Below, piece after piece: positions 10,152 to 22,170 of a stretch of 64,000 nt of DNA. The translations under genes and the position numbers were made by a program. The notes beneath the pieces are model-generated. The model was not told the DNA's origin. It was given only the letters and a program-made list of their open reading frames with translations, and did not search any database. The first letter of the stretch is position 1. Each line of letters begins with the position of its first letter. Origin of the DNA: Doris montereyensis (Eukaryota > Mollusca > Gastropoda > Nudibranchia > Dorididae); NCBI GenBank assembly GCA_037039925.1, contig JAXRKP010000309.1, positions 121,001-185,000 of the forward strand, written 5' to 3'.

Positions 10152-10968
10152 AGAGATCTTCATAATAAGAGAGATGATCTTAAAAGAGAGAGGGAAGCTC
10201 TCCAAACACAGATTGACATGATGCGTGAGCAGGGCTATCACATATCCAGTAATGTCCTGGAACAAAAACCCAAACCCACATCCTCAGACTCCGGCAGTCA
10301 CGGCAACCAGGATGCCAAAAAGCTGCATCCCCACGACGACGGCAAAAAGTTTGTATCCCATCAACGATCCGCGTCGGCCGATTTGTCATTTGCGGCTGAA
10401 AAAAGACGGGGAAAGTGCGACGCACAGCAGGCAAGTTTCCGAACCCCACACAGGAGGAGGAGCGGCAGGACAGTATCGCCAACCGCGCTTGTCTGTGGGC
10501 AACTTGAATCAGGCCAAGCAAACGCTTCCCGTCCACCTACTCAGTGCGCGCAATGAGCAGAGAATGGGTGGGCACTACGTCCAGCATCTACCGTACAAAC
10601 TAGCCGGCTCCAACAGTGTTGCGTCATCCAACCCATCGCATCACCAACAGCCATCCGTACAATCTTCACCGTCTTTTATACACCCCTCAGGTCGGGCGGG
10701 CTCGACTGATATTAAACGTGTTCAATCCATGAGTGCTTCCCCAAGATCTGCTGTAGGACAGAAAGGTTCTCAAAACAGCAGTGCCCCCTCGCCGTCTTCT
10801 CTGTCGGGCCTCATGAAGCTTGCTGACCCCAAGAGCCGACCACCGGGCGGAGCTGGTTCTGCCTCCGGTTCTTCTGGTCACAAAGGATCATCGTCAGCAT
10901 CAGCCAGTGCCGCAAAATCCAAATCTGGCAACAAAGGAGGTTCTTCTGATGGAATTATTTTCTTCTAA
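10152..10968 (+). CDS. ARHGEF2-like: ARHGEF2-like RhoGEF, last coding exon (one frameshift)
   Basis: Continues the coiled coil (RDLHNKRDDLKREREALQ, QIDMMREQGYHI), then a Ser-rich tail with QRSASADLSF, RQPRLSVGNLNQ, LPVHLLSARNEQ, and a Ser/Gly/Lys-rich end finishing DGIIFF. Human ARHGEF2 has the same order near its C-terminus: a VPIQLLSATN block, then a Lys/Ser-rich tail ending VIFF. The upstream part is in one frame, which stops at 10554-10556; the conserved downstream part is in the next frame, ending at 10968. The switch fits one surplus base in the A-run at 10399-10404. The intact protein therefore needs either a sequence correction or an unseen splice. Confidence 0.85.
10399..10404 (+). 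other. A6 run with likely one-base insertion
   Basis: Upstream codons read SADLSFAAEK in frame. Removing one A lets the next codons read DGESATHSRQ and on to the conserved C-terminus. Either an assembly homopolymer error or a real frameshift. Confidence 0.7.
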
Positions 10969-11423
10969 GCTTCTAAGGTAGGACACTAGTTTGAATGGAT
11001 TTAGACTAAAGGGGAAGAAAAAAAAGAGGATAACATCAATATGCATTCAGTTATCAGCAAAATTTTATGCTTACTTTTATAAATTATTTTTGATGAAATG
11101 GATTTAAGAAAGTCAGAATAACCCTAGAATGACTCTACTGTGGAAAAATATATTTTGATTGGTCTTAACCTATATGCTGACATCCATTTCACAACACGCT
11201 GTGTGTTTGTGATTCACTATGCCTGCGTGATTCTGATGTCGCCACTCGTGGTTGCCTGGGCCTAATGGCTGGTTGGTGTATTTGATGCTGTGTAATGGAT
11301 TAAAAATCTAGGTAACTTTATAATTCTTGATATTTAAATGTGGGACCTATATGATTTTTAAAGTTTTATTAATATGTCAAACAATATTGTTTAGTTCGGA
11401 AGAGCTGCCCTAGTATAAGGATA

Positions 11424-11429
11424 AATAAA
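11424..11429 (+). promoter_or_regulatory. Candidate polyadenylation hexamer
   Basis: AATAAA about 455 bases after the stop codon of the ARHGEF2-like gene; another lies at 11786. In AT-rich DNA such hexamers are common by chance. Confidence 0.3.
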
Positions 11430-11940
11430 AACCAGACATGACTGGCATTCATGATCAATTTGTATCGCTTTTTCTTCAAAGAGATGGGTCACTTTTTCAC
11501 ACCTTCAGGGCTTATATCTCCTATCTAATTAGACTACCGAGATTCACTCATATGACACGAAAGTAAAGCCATTTTTCTCGAATATGACAGGCTACCGAAT
11601 GAGAAAGCCAGAAAGAAGTTTTACTCGACCAATGTGAAAAAACCCCCAGTTTTAAAGGCATTCCCCCATCCACACAGAACAAGCCGGACTTTGCACCACA
11701 AAGTTGTCAGGAGGCACACATCAAAAGCGCTATTAGACAGTGTTAATTTCACTTGAATTGTACACCATTCACAGTCTTCTTATCAAATAAATTTTCAGTC
11801 GCTTAAGCCTATTGTATCTTTTTTTCTTTTCTTGCAGCAGTTTATCTACCCCTTTTTCCTAGTAAAATTTGTACCCATATGCTGCGTAGGTAAATTTAGC
11901 GCCTTATCTTATCAAGCACCGTCAGTAGATTTAGGATTGT

Positions 11941-12192
11941 GCAGTTCCAGGTCCAAAGCTTGGTAATGCTAGGTCAGCTGTTTTCCTTGGGAAAGACACT
12001 TGACACACATTTTCCTACTTGACCCAGGCGCAAATGGGTACCAGGATCAGCTTGAGAGTAAAAGCTGTGACACACTAGCGTCCTGTCTGGGCATTGATAT
12101 AGTATCACCTGTTCTGCACCATGTTATAGAAACTGGGACAAGCTCAGGCTCTATGAGCTGTACTGGCGATGAAGGAACGTACTCATGTTACT
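11941..12192 (+). mobile_element. tRNA-derived SINE (family A), 5'-damaged copy
   Basis: Shares the body of the 27118 copy: CCTTGGGAAAGACACTTGAC, TTGACCCAGGCGCAAATGGG, a CACCTGTTCTGCACCATGTT segment and CTATGAGCTGTACTGGCGAT, ending near GAAGGAACGTACTC. The tRNA-like head is degraded. Confidence 0.75.
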
Positions 12193-12482
12193 GAAGATGA
12201 AAAATAGAAAACTATGACCTTCTGTGTACATATCTTGAGCTTGTTAAAAGTCTGTGATGGCTTCATATATGGTAGAAGGAACACATCAAAAACCCACAAA
12301 TTGCCTGTGAAGCCAGCTGCACTCCAAGCCAGATATGTCAATTCTTAAATTTCTGTGTTTGAGTCACATTCACAATAAAAATTAAATTCACTTTAAGAAA
12401 AAATGATTTTAGAAAGAAAGGGCCAGTTATATAGCCCCGGCTGGCAGATTTCCGGCTAGAAAGAAAGGGCAGCGTACGGCTG

Positions 12483-12602
12483 GCAGCCGCTGCTGATAGG
12501 TCCTACTTCTTTCCTTTCACTCTTTTACTTATCTTTAATTTTGCTGTTACACCTTAATTCACCCTGAGATCACCATATATTGTGGATGGGGTAGATTCCA
12601 AC
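12483..12602 (-). repeat. Dispersed repeat R, copy
   Basis: Reverse-orientation copy of a roughly 125-bp interspersed repeat: it holds TAGGTCCTACTTCTTTCC and TTAATTCACCCTGAGATCAC on the + strand. See the entry at 43850 for a well-kept copy. Confidence 0.75.
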
Positions 12603-12614
12603 TAAACAGGCTAG

Positions 12615-13562
12615 TTGCCACATCATCAGCTCACACCCCATAACTCCAAAAACTGCAGATTTTCTAATCATATTACAGCTATAGAATGCTCAAACTGTAG
12701 AGGGATATCACTACTTAGCATACCAGGGAAAGTGTATGCCAGGATTCTGGAAATGAGAGTAAGGAAAATAGTAGAGGATCAGATTGAAGAACACCAGAGT
12801 GGATTTAGACCAGGAAGAAGTGTACACGACCACATATTTATAATTAGACAAATAATAGAAAAATTCCTTGAGAGAAACATTGACTTGCACCTGTGTTTTA
12901 TTGACTTTGAAAAGGCATTTGACACTGTGAGGAGGGACGAACTGTGGTATTCCTTAAAAGAACACAATATAGAGCGAAATTCAATAGAAGCCATTAAAAG
13001 TGTTTACAACAAACTAACATGTGCAGTGAGAGTAGCTGGAAATGTATCTGAAGAATTTGATGTAGATATAAGAGTAAGACAGGGTTATATGCTGTCCTGT
13101 TTTGTTTATCACATTTATGTAGCAATGCTTTCATTTGCCGATGATTTAGTTCTGTTTGGAAAATCAGAAAGGGACCTTCAGTCGAATATCAACATGATGA
13201 ATAATGAATTAGATAAAAGAGGAATGAGAGTAAATGTAAAGAAAACCAAAAAAAATGTAAGTAGGGAAGCTAAAACACAAAATCTTAAATTGGGCAGGGA
13301 GAATTTAGAACACGTTCAAAGCTACAGTTACCTAGGAATAACGATTACCTCAGAGGGAAAACTAAGAGAAGAAATCAGCCAGAGAATCCAAAAGGCAATG
13401 ACAAAATATAACCATCTAGGAAAGGCATTTATAGGCAAACAAAAATTGTCAACAAAAACCAAAATGGCAGTATACAACACAGTTTATTGCCCTACCCTCC
13501 TCTATTGCAGTGAAACCTGGACCTTAGTAGAGAATACAGTAGAGTACAGGCAGCTGAAATGA
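12615..13562 (+). pseudogene. LINE reverse transcriptase fragment
   Basis: A 315-codon ORF, mostly RT: SGFRPGRS near residue 60, FEKAFDTV near residue 98, RVRQG near residue 153, FADDLVLFG near residue 174, then YSYLGITITSEGKL and CPTLLYCSETWTL of the thumb and post-RT region. The first 20 or so codons are flanking DNA. Part of the palm is missing before FADD. Confidence 0.85.
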
Positions 13563-13931
13563 AATATCTAAGAAGAGTGGTAGGGAAAACTAAAAGAGAC
13601 AAAATCAGGAACACAATAATAAGAGATCAAACCAAAGCAGATGGCATAAAAACTAAGATAGAAATAAATCAATTGAGATGGTTTGGGCATGTAAACAAAA
13701 TGAATGACAATATACTAGCTAAATCAGTTTACAGTGCTAAAACCCAAGGTAAAAGACCAAAAGACAAACCTCGGAGAAAGTGGGAAGAAGACATAAAAGC
13801 AAAGTAATTTAACTTTCTCGGAAGGAAACAGAAAATGTCAGGAGAGGGCAACCTGGAGAAAGATCATTTTGGGCATCTGAATCCATACACCGTAAGGTAG
13901 AATGGGAGCTGATAAAGAAAGAAAGAAAGAA
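12676..13931 (+). mobile_element. RTE/CFDP2-like LINE, copy 3 (5'-truncated)
   Basis: Begins inside the RT domain (AATGCTCAAACTGTAGAGGG, matching copy 2 at about 61500). It carries RT motifs SGFRPGRS, CFIDFEKAFDTV (motif A Asp), RVRQG and FADDLVLFG (motif C). The stretch between RVRQG and FADD is too short, so part of the palm was deleted. The conserved C-terminal LRWFGHVNKMND block follows after a frameshift near 13560. It ends with GATAAAGAAAGAAAGAAAG. 5' truncation is the usual product of target-primed reverse transcription. Not active. Confidence 0.9.
13559..13807 (+). pseudogene. LINE C-terminal domain fragment
   Basis: An 82-codon ORF overlapping the previous one by four bases in another frame. 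It encodes MKYLRRVVGKTKRDKIRN, then QLRWFGHVNKMND and a basic GKRPKDKPRRKWEEDI end. The same domain is in copy 1 (near 5773-6021) and copy 2 (near 62000-62350). Confidence 0.85.
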
Positions 13932-16819
13932 TTATACGTAAAACAAAGATAATTAAAAAATTTAAACCATTGTGTTTCAAACAGTTTATATCATGTGACC
14001 TCACTTTAATGATGTTGTGTTTCCTATTACAGATAATAAGATGATTGTTATTGACCTCACTCTTCTAGACGGGTTTGTGACAGCGGGCAAGCCTCATTCT
14101 CATTTTAAAAGAATACGGCATGGCGATACAGTTAGACTCTACACCACATCGGAGCATTCATGGAGATTCTGTCACTTTATTGATGCAAATGTCTATTGCA
14201 GCTTTCAGCTTATTGTTTAGTTGCTTCAATGTTTCATTACTCAATGAAATCATTAGCAAAACCAGAAAAATTGCTTGGCATAGCGTCACAGCATCCCCAG
14301 CCCTCAAAGCTACAATGATGGCTTCTTTGCACATCTGTTTGTTACTATTTATAACTTGTACATCATGTGAACACAAATTTGTTGTCTAAGGAGAGACGAT
14401 CAATCTTGACTATTAATCATGTTTAAACAACACCTTTGAACATAAAATATTAATATTTATATTTTGATGAATTGTCGATCTTTCAATAGAGTTGGTTATA
14501 CCAGCATTTTGAAAAGCGATTTGCTTCTACACCAATCATGCCAAGTTTGTCTTGTCAGATGTAAAGATTTAGTTTCATATGCTTTGATTGTCTCTGAGCC
14601 AAAGATTCTCTCTAGCAATACGCACCATTCCACATATGGGAAAGATCAAGTGGGATGACACTAAATTAACCTCATGCATTGTTGCTATACTCAAGTCTTG
14701 TACCTCTGAATGTAACAGCTTTTATTTATTAGAGAAATACAGATATCTCTTGTGCTAGAGATGTGTTTGTGTTATAATTCATAAATTTAAAACAAGTTGG
14801 GACACACAATGCTACTCATGAAATCAAGTCTTATTAATTTGTACGTCAGTATTAGGTGAGAGACATAATGAAAGCCAGGTTTGCTTTTAAGATAGTATGA
14901 AATATAAAATAATGTTAGATAAGCTCAAGTCGGCGGGCATGCATAGAGAAGAAGAATGCATGGTAGATGAAGTTTTAGTCGCAGGTAAATTTCACTGCGT
15001 ACGCTCAGGAAATGATCTTTCTGGTCAAAGAAATTTTGTATCGTTTTGGTTTGTTTCTTTTGTTTTCATTTTGATGTGAATCAGCAACGAGATATGTGAT
15101 GTAAAATGTTTTGTGAGAAAACAGCTGGGAGAAGAAAAGAAAGAAAAATATTTAATGACACATTGAAAGGTATGCTGGAAAGTTGTGTGATATTGCGATG
15201 ACTAAGCTTTTCTTCTTCTTTTTTTTTTTAGAAAATGTTGTTTTTCCACAAAGAGAGGCAGGATAAATCTTTTGTTAAACACATCATTGATCATAGGTCT
15301 TACATCAATGTGGAAAGAGAGTAACTTGTAGGTAGACTATCCCAAAACGTTTAGAATGATTTCTTCTCCTTGATTTTTACTTTTTTAGATTCCTTCTTGA
15401 TGAAAGGTATTATTTAAAGCCCATTTGAGGAAGGCTTGAATAGTTGCCATGTTTATTTCTCCTCTCTACCTTCATTCAAGGAATGAGATAAATTGGTATT
15501 CTCCTCGGAGAATTAAAATCTTAATTAATCAGATCAGCGATAATAATAAACTCAAGAAATGAAGAACGAAATACTGTGTAGATGGGTTAAAGAGAAGCAA
15601 ATCAACTGAAAGCATTGGTGGTACGGAACATACCAAATTTCGGTGAAATGAACGATAGCAGTGGAAGCTGACGTTTAGTAATTAAAACAATATAAGTGTC
15701 TTTAAAGGGGTGAAAGTAATTTGTATGTGTTTAATATGTGGTTGATGTGTGTATTGGTATGCATTATTTTCAACTTTTTGCACCCTGGAGAATGATTCAG
15801 TCGTCGATTTTGGCATTGAAATCGCCACGAGAACAACTCACTCGTCGATTGATAACTGGCTGATTTTACGACCTATACCCTATTTTTGGTATTTAAACGG
15901 TATAGTTGAAAGTAGGAGTGTTTTCCTGAAATGAAGAGTTATATTGCTGTCAGTCTCAAATACTTGTTTGGAAACAGTAGAATAAAAGTTCACACTGGCA
16001 AAAAAAGGGAATTTAGTCCCAGGTGCGAAGAAGTAACATGTCGTGAAGACCATTTTAAGTGACATGGCAGGGTTTTTTGTTTGTTATCACATTGTGGTTT
16101 TCCCAGTCAACAAGGGTTTGTCGTTTTTTCAGGAAGTATATTTCAATTAATTTTGTTAAAAAAAAATTGTTGTTTAAAAGTATGAATGACAAAATAAACT
16201 GGAAATTAAAGGAATAATATATTTCTTTAAATGTAACGAGGATTTAAATTCAATGAAAATATTTGCCTCTTGGTTAAAAGGAGGGAGGGATCCTGTAAGT
16301 AAACAGGTCACCCTCTTTCGTTTATTTTACTCTTTTCTTTTTAGTTTGTTTGGGAAGTATTTTATATATACATGCTAGACAAGCATAAGGCTGTGTTATG
16401 TCTCAAGTAATATCTTGTAGAAGTGAAAAGGAGCAGACATTTGCATGTGTGTGATTTACATGCTTTGTAAATAATTGCTTTTGAAGAACACAGAGCCGTT
16501 GAATTGTAATTTTTTACTCGAGAGGATAGAAATTCTTAATCAGATATTGAATAACATGTCAAGTTTATATGACATTTAAATTGAGTCGATTGTCATTTGT
16601 CTGATTGTGACATGACAATGAGAACAGTGGGAGGAGAGAGAAGAAACGAGAATCCTAATCCATCCAAACTAACCAAGTCCTATCAAGTTCTTTTTAGAGA
16701 GAAAAACAATTGCTTTGATTTGTAATCTGGTCATTCATATTAGCAGACAGAGAATAGAGATATCTTATCTCCTGTCAGTTGTTTATTGAATTAATGTACA
16801 ATTGAATTATGCCATGAAG

Positions 16820-17108
16820 ATTTGATTTTACCTACACCCCACAACTAAGGGGATATCAGGCTTTATGGTAACTTTAAAAAAATTTGCCCGTACTGCCTTA
16901 TAAATAGCTACGAGATCTTCACACTGAACCTCCTTTTTCTTGTGCGTCTCTCATGGGACTAATTGTCAATCCACCTACCTAGACCAGGGGGTGGGTGTTA
17001 CCTGAAAAACTCAAGAAAAATGTTCAAACCTGCCATGGCACAGACCCACAACCTTTTGGTTGTGAGGCCGACACTTTACTTCAGGACCACGACCACTGTG
17101 TCCCCTCC
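16820..17108 (-). mobile_element. tRNA-derived SINE (family B)
   Basis: Shares CACAACTAAGG, a GACCTCC-like ACCTCCTTTTTCTTG and an AATCCACCTACCTAGACCAG segment with the copy at 23800. The right end is a reversed tRNA-like head with a box B-like motif and AGGACCACGACCACTG. Orientation is inferred from the head lying at the high coordinate. Confidence 0.7.
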
Positions 17109-18824
17109 AATACCTTGAAGAGAAATATTTCAGTTTTCATGAAGGCTTTTTTTACATTGGTTACAATTTGCAGATGAGCATAACTTTACTGTCTCTCTCC
17201 AGTTCTCAGTGGGGAAAAATCCCAACTTCTTATGTTTGTCAATTTGGACACATCTCATTCTCAGTCTCTAATTTTCATGTAGTATAGTCCTGTGCTTTTC
17301 TGAATTAAATATGTTGGAATTTGCCTCATAGAAGAATGAATGGAGAAAGTTTGGCAGGAGGAGATGTGTAGATTTACTGGTGCAATAAAACATTTCTTTT
17401 CAAATGATAATGTTATTTTCAATCCTCTATAAAGATAAATAAATGATACAATGGTTTTTAGCTGGCATTCCAATAAATTTCAATGTTGAATTGAAGCTGA
17501 TGCAAAAAGGAAGATAACGGTTGCTATTTTGCTAGGCAAATTGCCGTCTTTGTTGTATCTATAACAGCATTGTCAACACCAGGTCTTTTCTGGAAGATCA
17601 AGGAAAGCAACATTTAATGCTATTTTTTTTGTACAATGAAAACCTTATGTTATATATCCCTGGTAAAGGGTAATAATTCTGTATCTTCAAAGTTGATATT
17701 TAAAAAAAAAGGTTTTTACATTTCTCAATCTCTCAATTTTCCTCGAGTTTCAATGTGGTTGTACTGCCAAAAGTGGTCATCTTTTTCTATTTGTGAAACA
17801 CAATAATTTGGCAACAAGATTTAATTCTGCTTTCATCATTACCGTACATTGATTATCCAATTTTCATCCAATCTGGAGATACAAATATTTTACTCTTTAC
17901 CAGCGCTTTAGAGTTGGATTCAAGTGTAAAGAGGACGTCTTGAGACATTTTACCCTAAGCCGGGTTTAAGCCTAGTACTTCTCATGCAGAACTCATCTAA
18001 TATCTGCCAAATTTTCTTCGTGTTCTATTGTAAAAAAAAATGTACTTTAATTTTGGTGCTAACATTCATCATATGCTTGTTAATATTAATATTCATGTGA
18101 AGGTAAAGTTTTATTATCTCAGTCTTTCTTTTAAATGAGGGTTGTCTTTCTCTTAAAGTTACATATTTTGTGTGTAAATATTGTTGGTTATTTGTTGGGT
18201 TTTTTAATGTTGGATATGTCAAATTCCGTCACACACAGGGCCTCGTCCATTACTTTATCGACCACTTGTTGCAACTACACATATCCGTGAGACGAAAGCA
18301 AGAAGTAAAGCTTTGGTGTCTTGTCATTTTTCCCAATGGAGAAGGAAGAAGAGAATGTTTTGTAGATGTTTGTTTAATACCGTTGCCATTTTCAACTCAA
18401 GCATTGCAAAAGCCAACATTCCCATCTTGCACTGAACTTCCTCAATTAAATGTACATGTCCTATGGAAAGGCTTGGATTTTCCTTTTCAGTTGTCATCCA
18501 CCTGCCATACCTAATGCCAGGTTGACACTTGGTAGGTCGATCTCCTTCTGTCACACTGGGTTGTTAAGGGTGACGCAAGTGGATTTCCTTCTACCCGACG
18601 ATTGCGTTTTCTTGTATCTATGTGTCGCCACAATTTTTCATGGTGTTGAATAGCCATTTGTTCATGTTGACTCTCTACTCTCTGCCTTCATTTTCATTAT
18701 TCAAAATTTTGTCTCATGCAAGTTTGTGTAACATCCCTCACACTTGGAATTGGAATGCCTATGTTGATATGTACATTAGTTAAATGCACTGCTTAAATAG
18801 CTGCACAGGAGGTTGGGAAAGGGG

Positions 18825-18853
18825 AGACAGGGGTGGGGGGGCGGGGGGCGGGA
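18825..18853 (+). repeat. G-run cluster, possible G-quadruplex
   Basis: GGGTGGGGGGGCGGGGGGCGGG: four runs of three or more G within about 25 bases in an AT-rich region. Confidence 0.6.
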
Positions 18854-19093
18854 TGTATAAATAAGCATGTGAATAAAAAACAAGAGACAGACATAAATAA
18901 TTGAAGACAAAACAGGTAAACTTCATCTGTCATGCATTTAATGTGTTGTATTATTTCATGTGTTTGTATCTAATCACAAATGAAACCCAACAGGAGACGC
19001 TTGAAATGTCAGGTCTCTAGCATTATTTCTTTTCTTTTTTTCTGTTTTAAAATTTGTTTGTCCTTGATGTCAATAGTGGTAGGCAGGAATTGG

Positions 19094-19122
19094 GGGAAAA
19101 GGGATGGGGGGGGGGGGGGTTT
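19094..19122 (+). repeat. G-run cluster, possible G-quadruplex
   Basis: GGGGG, then GGG, then a run of about fourteen G. It could form a quadruplex. Long homopolymers are also error-prone in assemblies. Confidence 0.6.
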
Positions 19123-19732
19123 CCAGCATATTGTATGTTTTGCTGTTGTGGATCTGCTGATGTGTACAGTACTGGAGTATCTTATATATATGAGATACCT
19201 CACTCATTATTATCAGATTGTTATTATATGACATTTATCTCATCTTATCTCTTAGCTTTTCCTTAGCACAAAATGAGTAATTGAATTAACATATATCTGT
19301 GCATATCTTCTTAACTCATCATACTCACAATTTACCTCTATGCCAGCCATTTTTTTACTATATACTTTTACAGTTTATTGTAGGGCTCGTCATAGGGTTC
19401 AAGGCTCAACAAGGGAGGAGCTTCCTGCCACAGGTTGAATAGATTTCTCATTGTAGTACATGTAAATGTAAATGCGACTTGTGGGATCAGAATCATGCAT
19501 ACCGTTATACCACTGCCACATGAAGGGTTGTCTGCTACAAGGGATGGTTTAAAGAAAAAAATGTCTAGGAAAGATAGGACATGGTTTCGTATAGCATGGA
19601 GCTTTGCGGCAAGCGTTTCATAGGTTCCATGCAACTTTTAACCGAAACAGAAATATAGGGAAATCGGTTTTGGAGAGGGATACTATCAAAAGAAATTGGG
19701 AAATCATAGGTTGTTTCCCCTAATGACATAGA

Positions 19733-19988
19733 CGTGTGAAGGTCGGTAGCTCAATCAGTAGATTATCTGACTACCACCTTGGAGGCCTGGGTTCGATTTC
19801 CAGTTCAGGCAAATTTTTCTGGCCCTTCTGTCAACTCCACAATGAAATGGTTAGCTTGGTCTATTTAGACTTGCAGCATGGAAATGGAAAGCAATGGCAA
19901 ACTACCTTATTATACCACATGCCTAAAAAATCAGGACTCTACTCCTGATTACCCTACTCTCAACTTTGAGTATGGGACTTACTTTAGT
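19733..19988 (+). mobile_element. tRNA-derived SINE (family C)
   Basis: The head GGTCGGTAGCTCAATCAGTA (box A-like), then CTGGGTTCGATTTCC (box B), then a non-tRNA body with CAATGAAATGGTTAGC and GGAAAGCAATGGCAAACTACC, ending near GAGTATGGGACTTACTTT. The acceptor stem does not pair, so it is not a working tRNA gene. Confidence 0.7.
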
Positions 19989-21532
19989 TTACTTTGTTCT
20001 TATCTTTAGATAAAATTGAGGCGGAAAGGGGGTTGGGGGTGGGGTGAAAGTAGCATACCAAAAACGAAAACCAGGTCTCATTTTTGTTAATCTCACATGT
20101 TTCATCTCATTTAAACTTGTCCAATTAATACTGTAAATGTGCACTTTATCAAATAAACTACTAATACATACTAGTCTTTTAAAAAAAAAAAAAACCTGGA
20201 ATATTCCCAAAGGTTTGCATTCTTTGGATGCCTCTGATATTAGACATTTGTAACATTGATTCATAGGTCATTAATTTTGACACTTTCTCTCCCTTTATCG
20301 TGATGAATAGAAGTAATATACTGGTCAATTCTTCTTACTGCCAGTATCACAAACAGTTCACTCAACTCAAATTGTTGTTGTCGTCTTCATGGGCATATGC
20401 TAATTGTATCATGTAATGCCAATGATTTAAAGTAAGTTAAACAGTTTAATTATTCCAAAGAATAGAAAGTCTATTTTTGAATGTCATTCCAAAATGAGAA
20501 TGAAGACATTCATAAATTTATTTATCTTTGCCATCATTCCAGGCTATACATTTAAGGGAATGAAATCAATATCACTCTACATTTGCACACAGTCAGTTTA
20601 AATCATGTTAAATAATGTAAGATATGTTGTTTGAAAATGAAAAACATTTGACATTTTATTAAGTTTTTAAATGTAAAAAGAGTGACAAATTTCAGTTTTG
20701 TGGGAGGCTTGTATTTTCTTTGTTTGTTTTTTTGTTAAAACATCTAGTGTATATTCTTTGAGCTTTTAAAATTTGTTTTTTCCCTTTACTGATGCAAGAA
20801 GACATTTTAGTACTTTTACGCAATGCTATCATTCTCACTGCATTTATGTTAATTAGTCATCTCCATTGAATCTTTCTCCTTGCAATACATCTGTAATATC
20901 CTCTAAATATTTTGTCATATTATCATAAATGAGAACATTATGCGCAGTAAATAAGTCATGTCAAGGCCATGCTAATGTCACAAAGAAGTGTTCACAATGG
21001 AAGAAAAATAGATTCTGCTTACCACAAATGATGATTGCACAATTTCATGCCATGCAGGTAGTGTTCAAATTATATTTTATTTTTAGGAATATATAGAAAA
21101 AAATGGATTAGCTACTGAGCAGCTTTTTGTGTCAGTCTTTTAAAAAAAAATAAAAAATTTAATGCTCTCTATTTAGGGTGTTCTTGTCGGGGTGGTTTTT
21201 CAGGGGTTTTTTCTTTTTCTGCTTTTAATATTGTATATTTTTCTTAGCCTATGTGACTTGGGCATGGTCTTTAATGACCATTCACTAAGTTTAATGGCAT
21301 GTATTTTTTCTCTCCAAGCTGTAAAACATTAAAGACTTGTTATTTTCTGATATGTATAACCACAATGGTCTTCGTGACAGTCTGGTGAATTTCCCATGTA
21401 TATCAGTAATGAAGATATGTAGAACAATTCTGTTTCCCTAATAAAAATATAATATAAATCATACAACTTGAGTATTTTGATTGTTTGTTTGTTGATGATT
21501 GAATGATTCTTTGAAATTATCCTATACACCAT

Positions 21533-21640
21533 ATGCAGTGATTTCAGGGTGAATTAAGGAAACAGGAAGAGGAAAGATATGTGCAAGATCTGTGACAAGA
21601 AAGAAGTAGGACCTACCAGTAGCTCTTGCCAACTGCTCGG
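21533..21640 (+). repeat. Dispersed repeat R, copy
   Basis: ATATGCAGTGATTTCAGGGT, GAATTAAGGAAACAGG and AAGAAGTAGGACCTACCAGT match the other copies. Confidence 0.8.
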
Positions 21641-21714
21641 GTTTGTTGATAAACTGTCATGTTTTTGCAGTGTAAAGGGACAGGGTAACATTTCTTATAT
21701 GACAAGTCTTGACC

Positions 21715-22170
21715 TAACTTGACTTAATTGCATAGGACGTAACACCCCCTTGCGACTCCAGTGTTCTTTGGATAGTGCCCTTCTCTCCGCTGTAAGGAGC
21801 AGAATACTACGCTGTTCCCTGATGTTGTCAAATCATCTTTGGGGTGGGTGTCCTCTTGGTCTTGGATTCATGAAATCTAACTTATAGTAGCAGGCATTGA
21901 TCCTTGTTTGGGCTTTACTCCTGACAACATGACCGAACTAATGAAGTCTCCTATTCACCACCACATCCTCGGTTGTTTCGTTCATGCTGTGTGTCACGTA
22001 TGTGCGTGTTTCTAAGCCTATCCTGCTTAAGCTTAGTAACACCAAGGATAGCCCTTGGGAATTTATTTTGAATACCAAGAGAGCATTCATTTCCTCTTTC
22101 CTCGTGGTCCATGTTTCTGAGCTATTGGTAAGATGAGTGCTTTATATTCATATAAAGTCTAATCTTGAGT
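21715..22170 (-). pseudogene. LINE 3' fragment, second RTE-like lineage
   Basis: On the minus strand, broken frames give LGVTKLKQDRLRNTHIRDT, a WFGHVVR-like stretch, INACYYKLDFMNPRPRGHPP and LTAERRALSKEHWSRKG. This is the C-terminal block after the RT domain in RTE-like LINEs (RLRN, WFGHV, RPRGRP, W). It differs from the three copies described elsewhere. Several stops and frameshifts; an old relic. Confidence 0.7.

Noticed and set aside
19733..19810. Functional tRNA gene
   Set aside because: Boxes A and B are present but stems do not pair and a SINE body follows.
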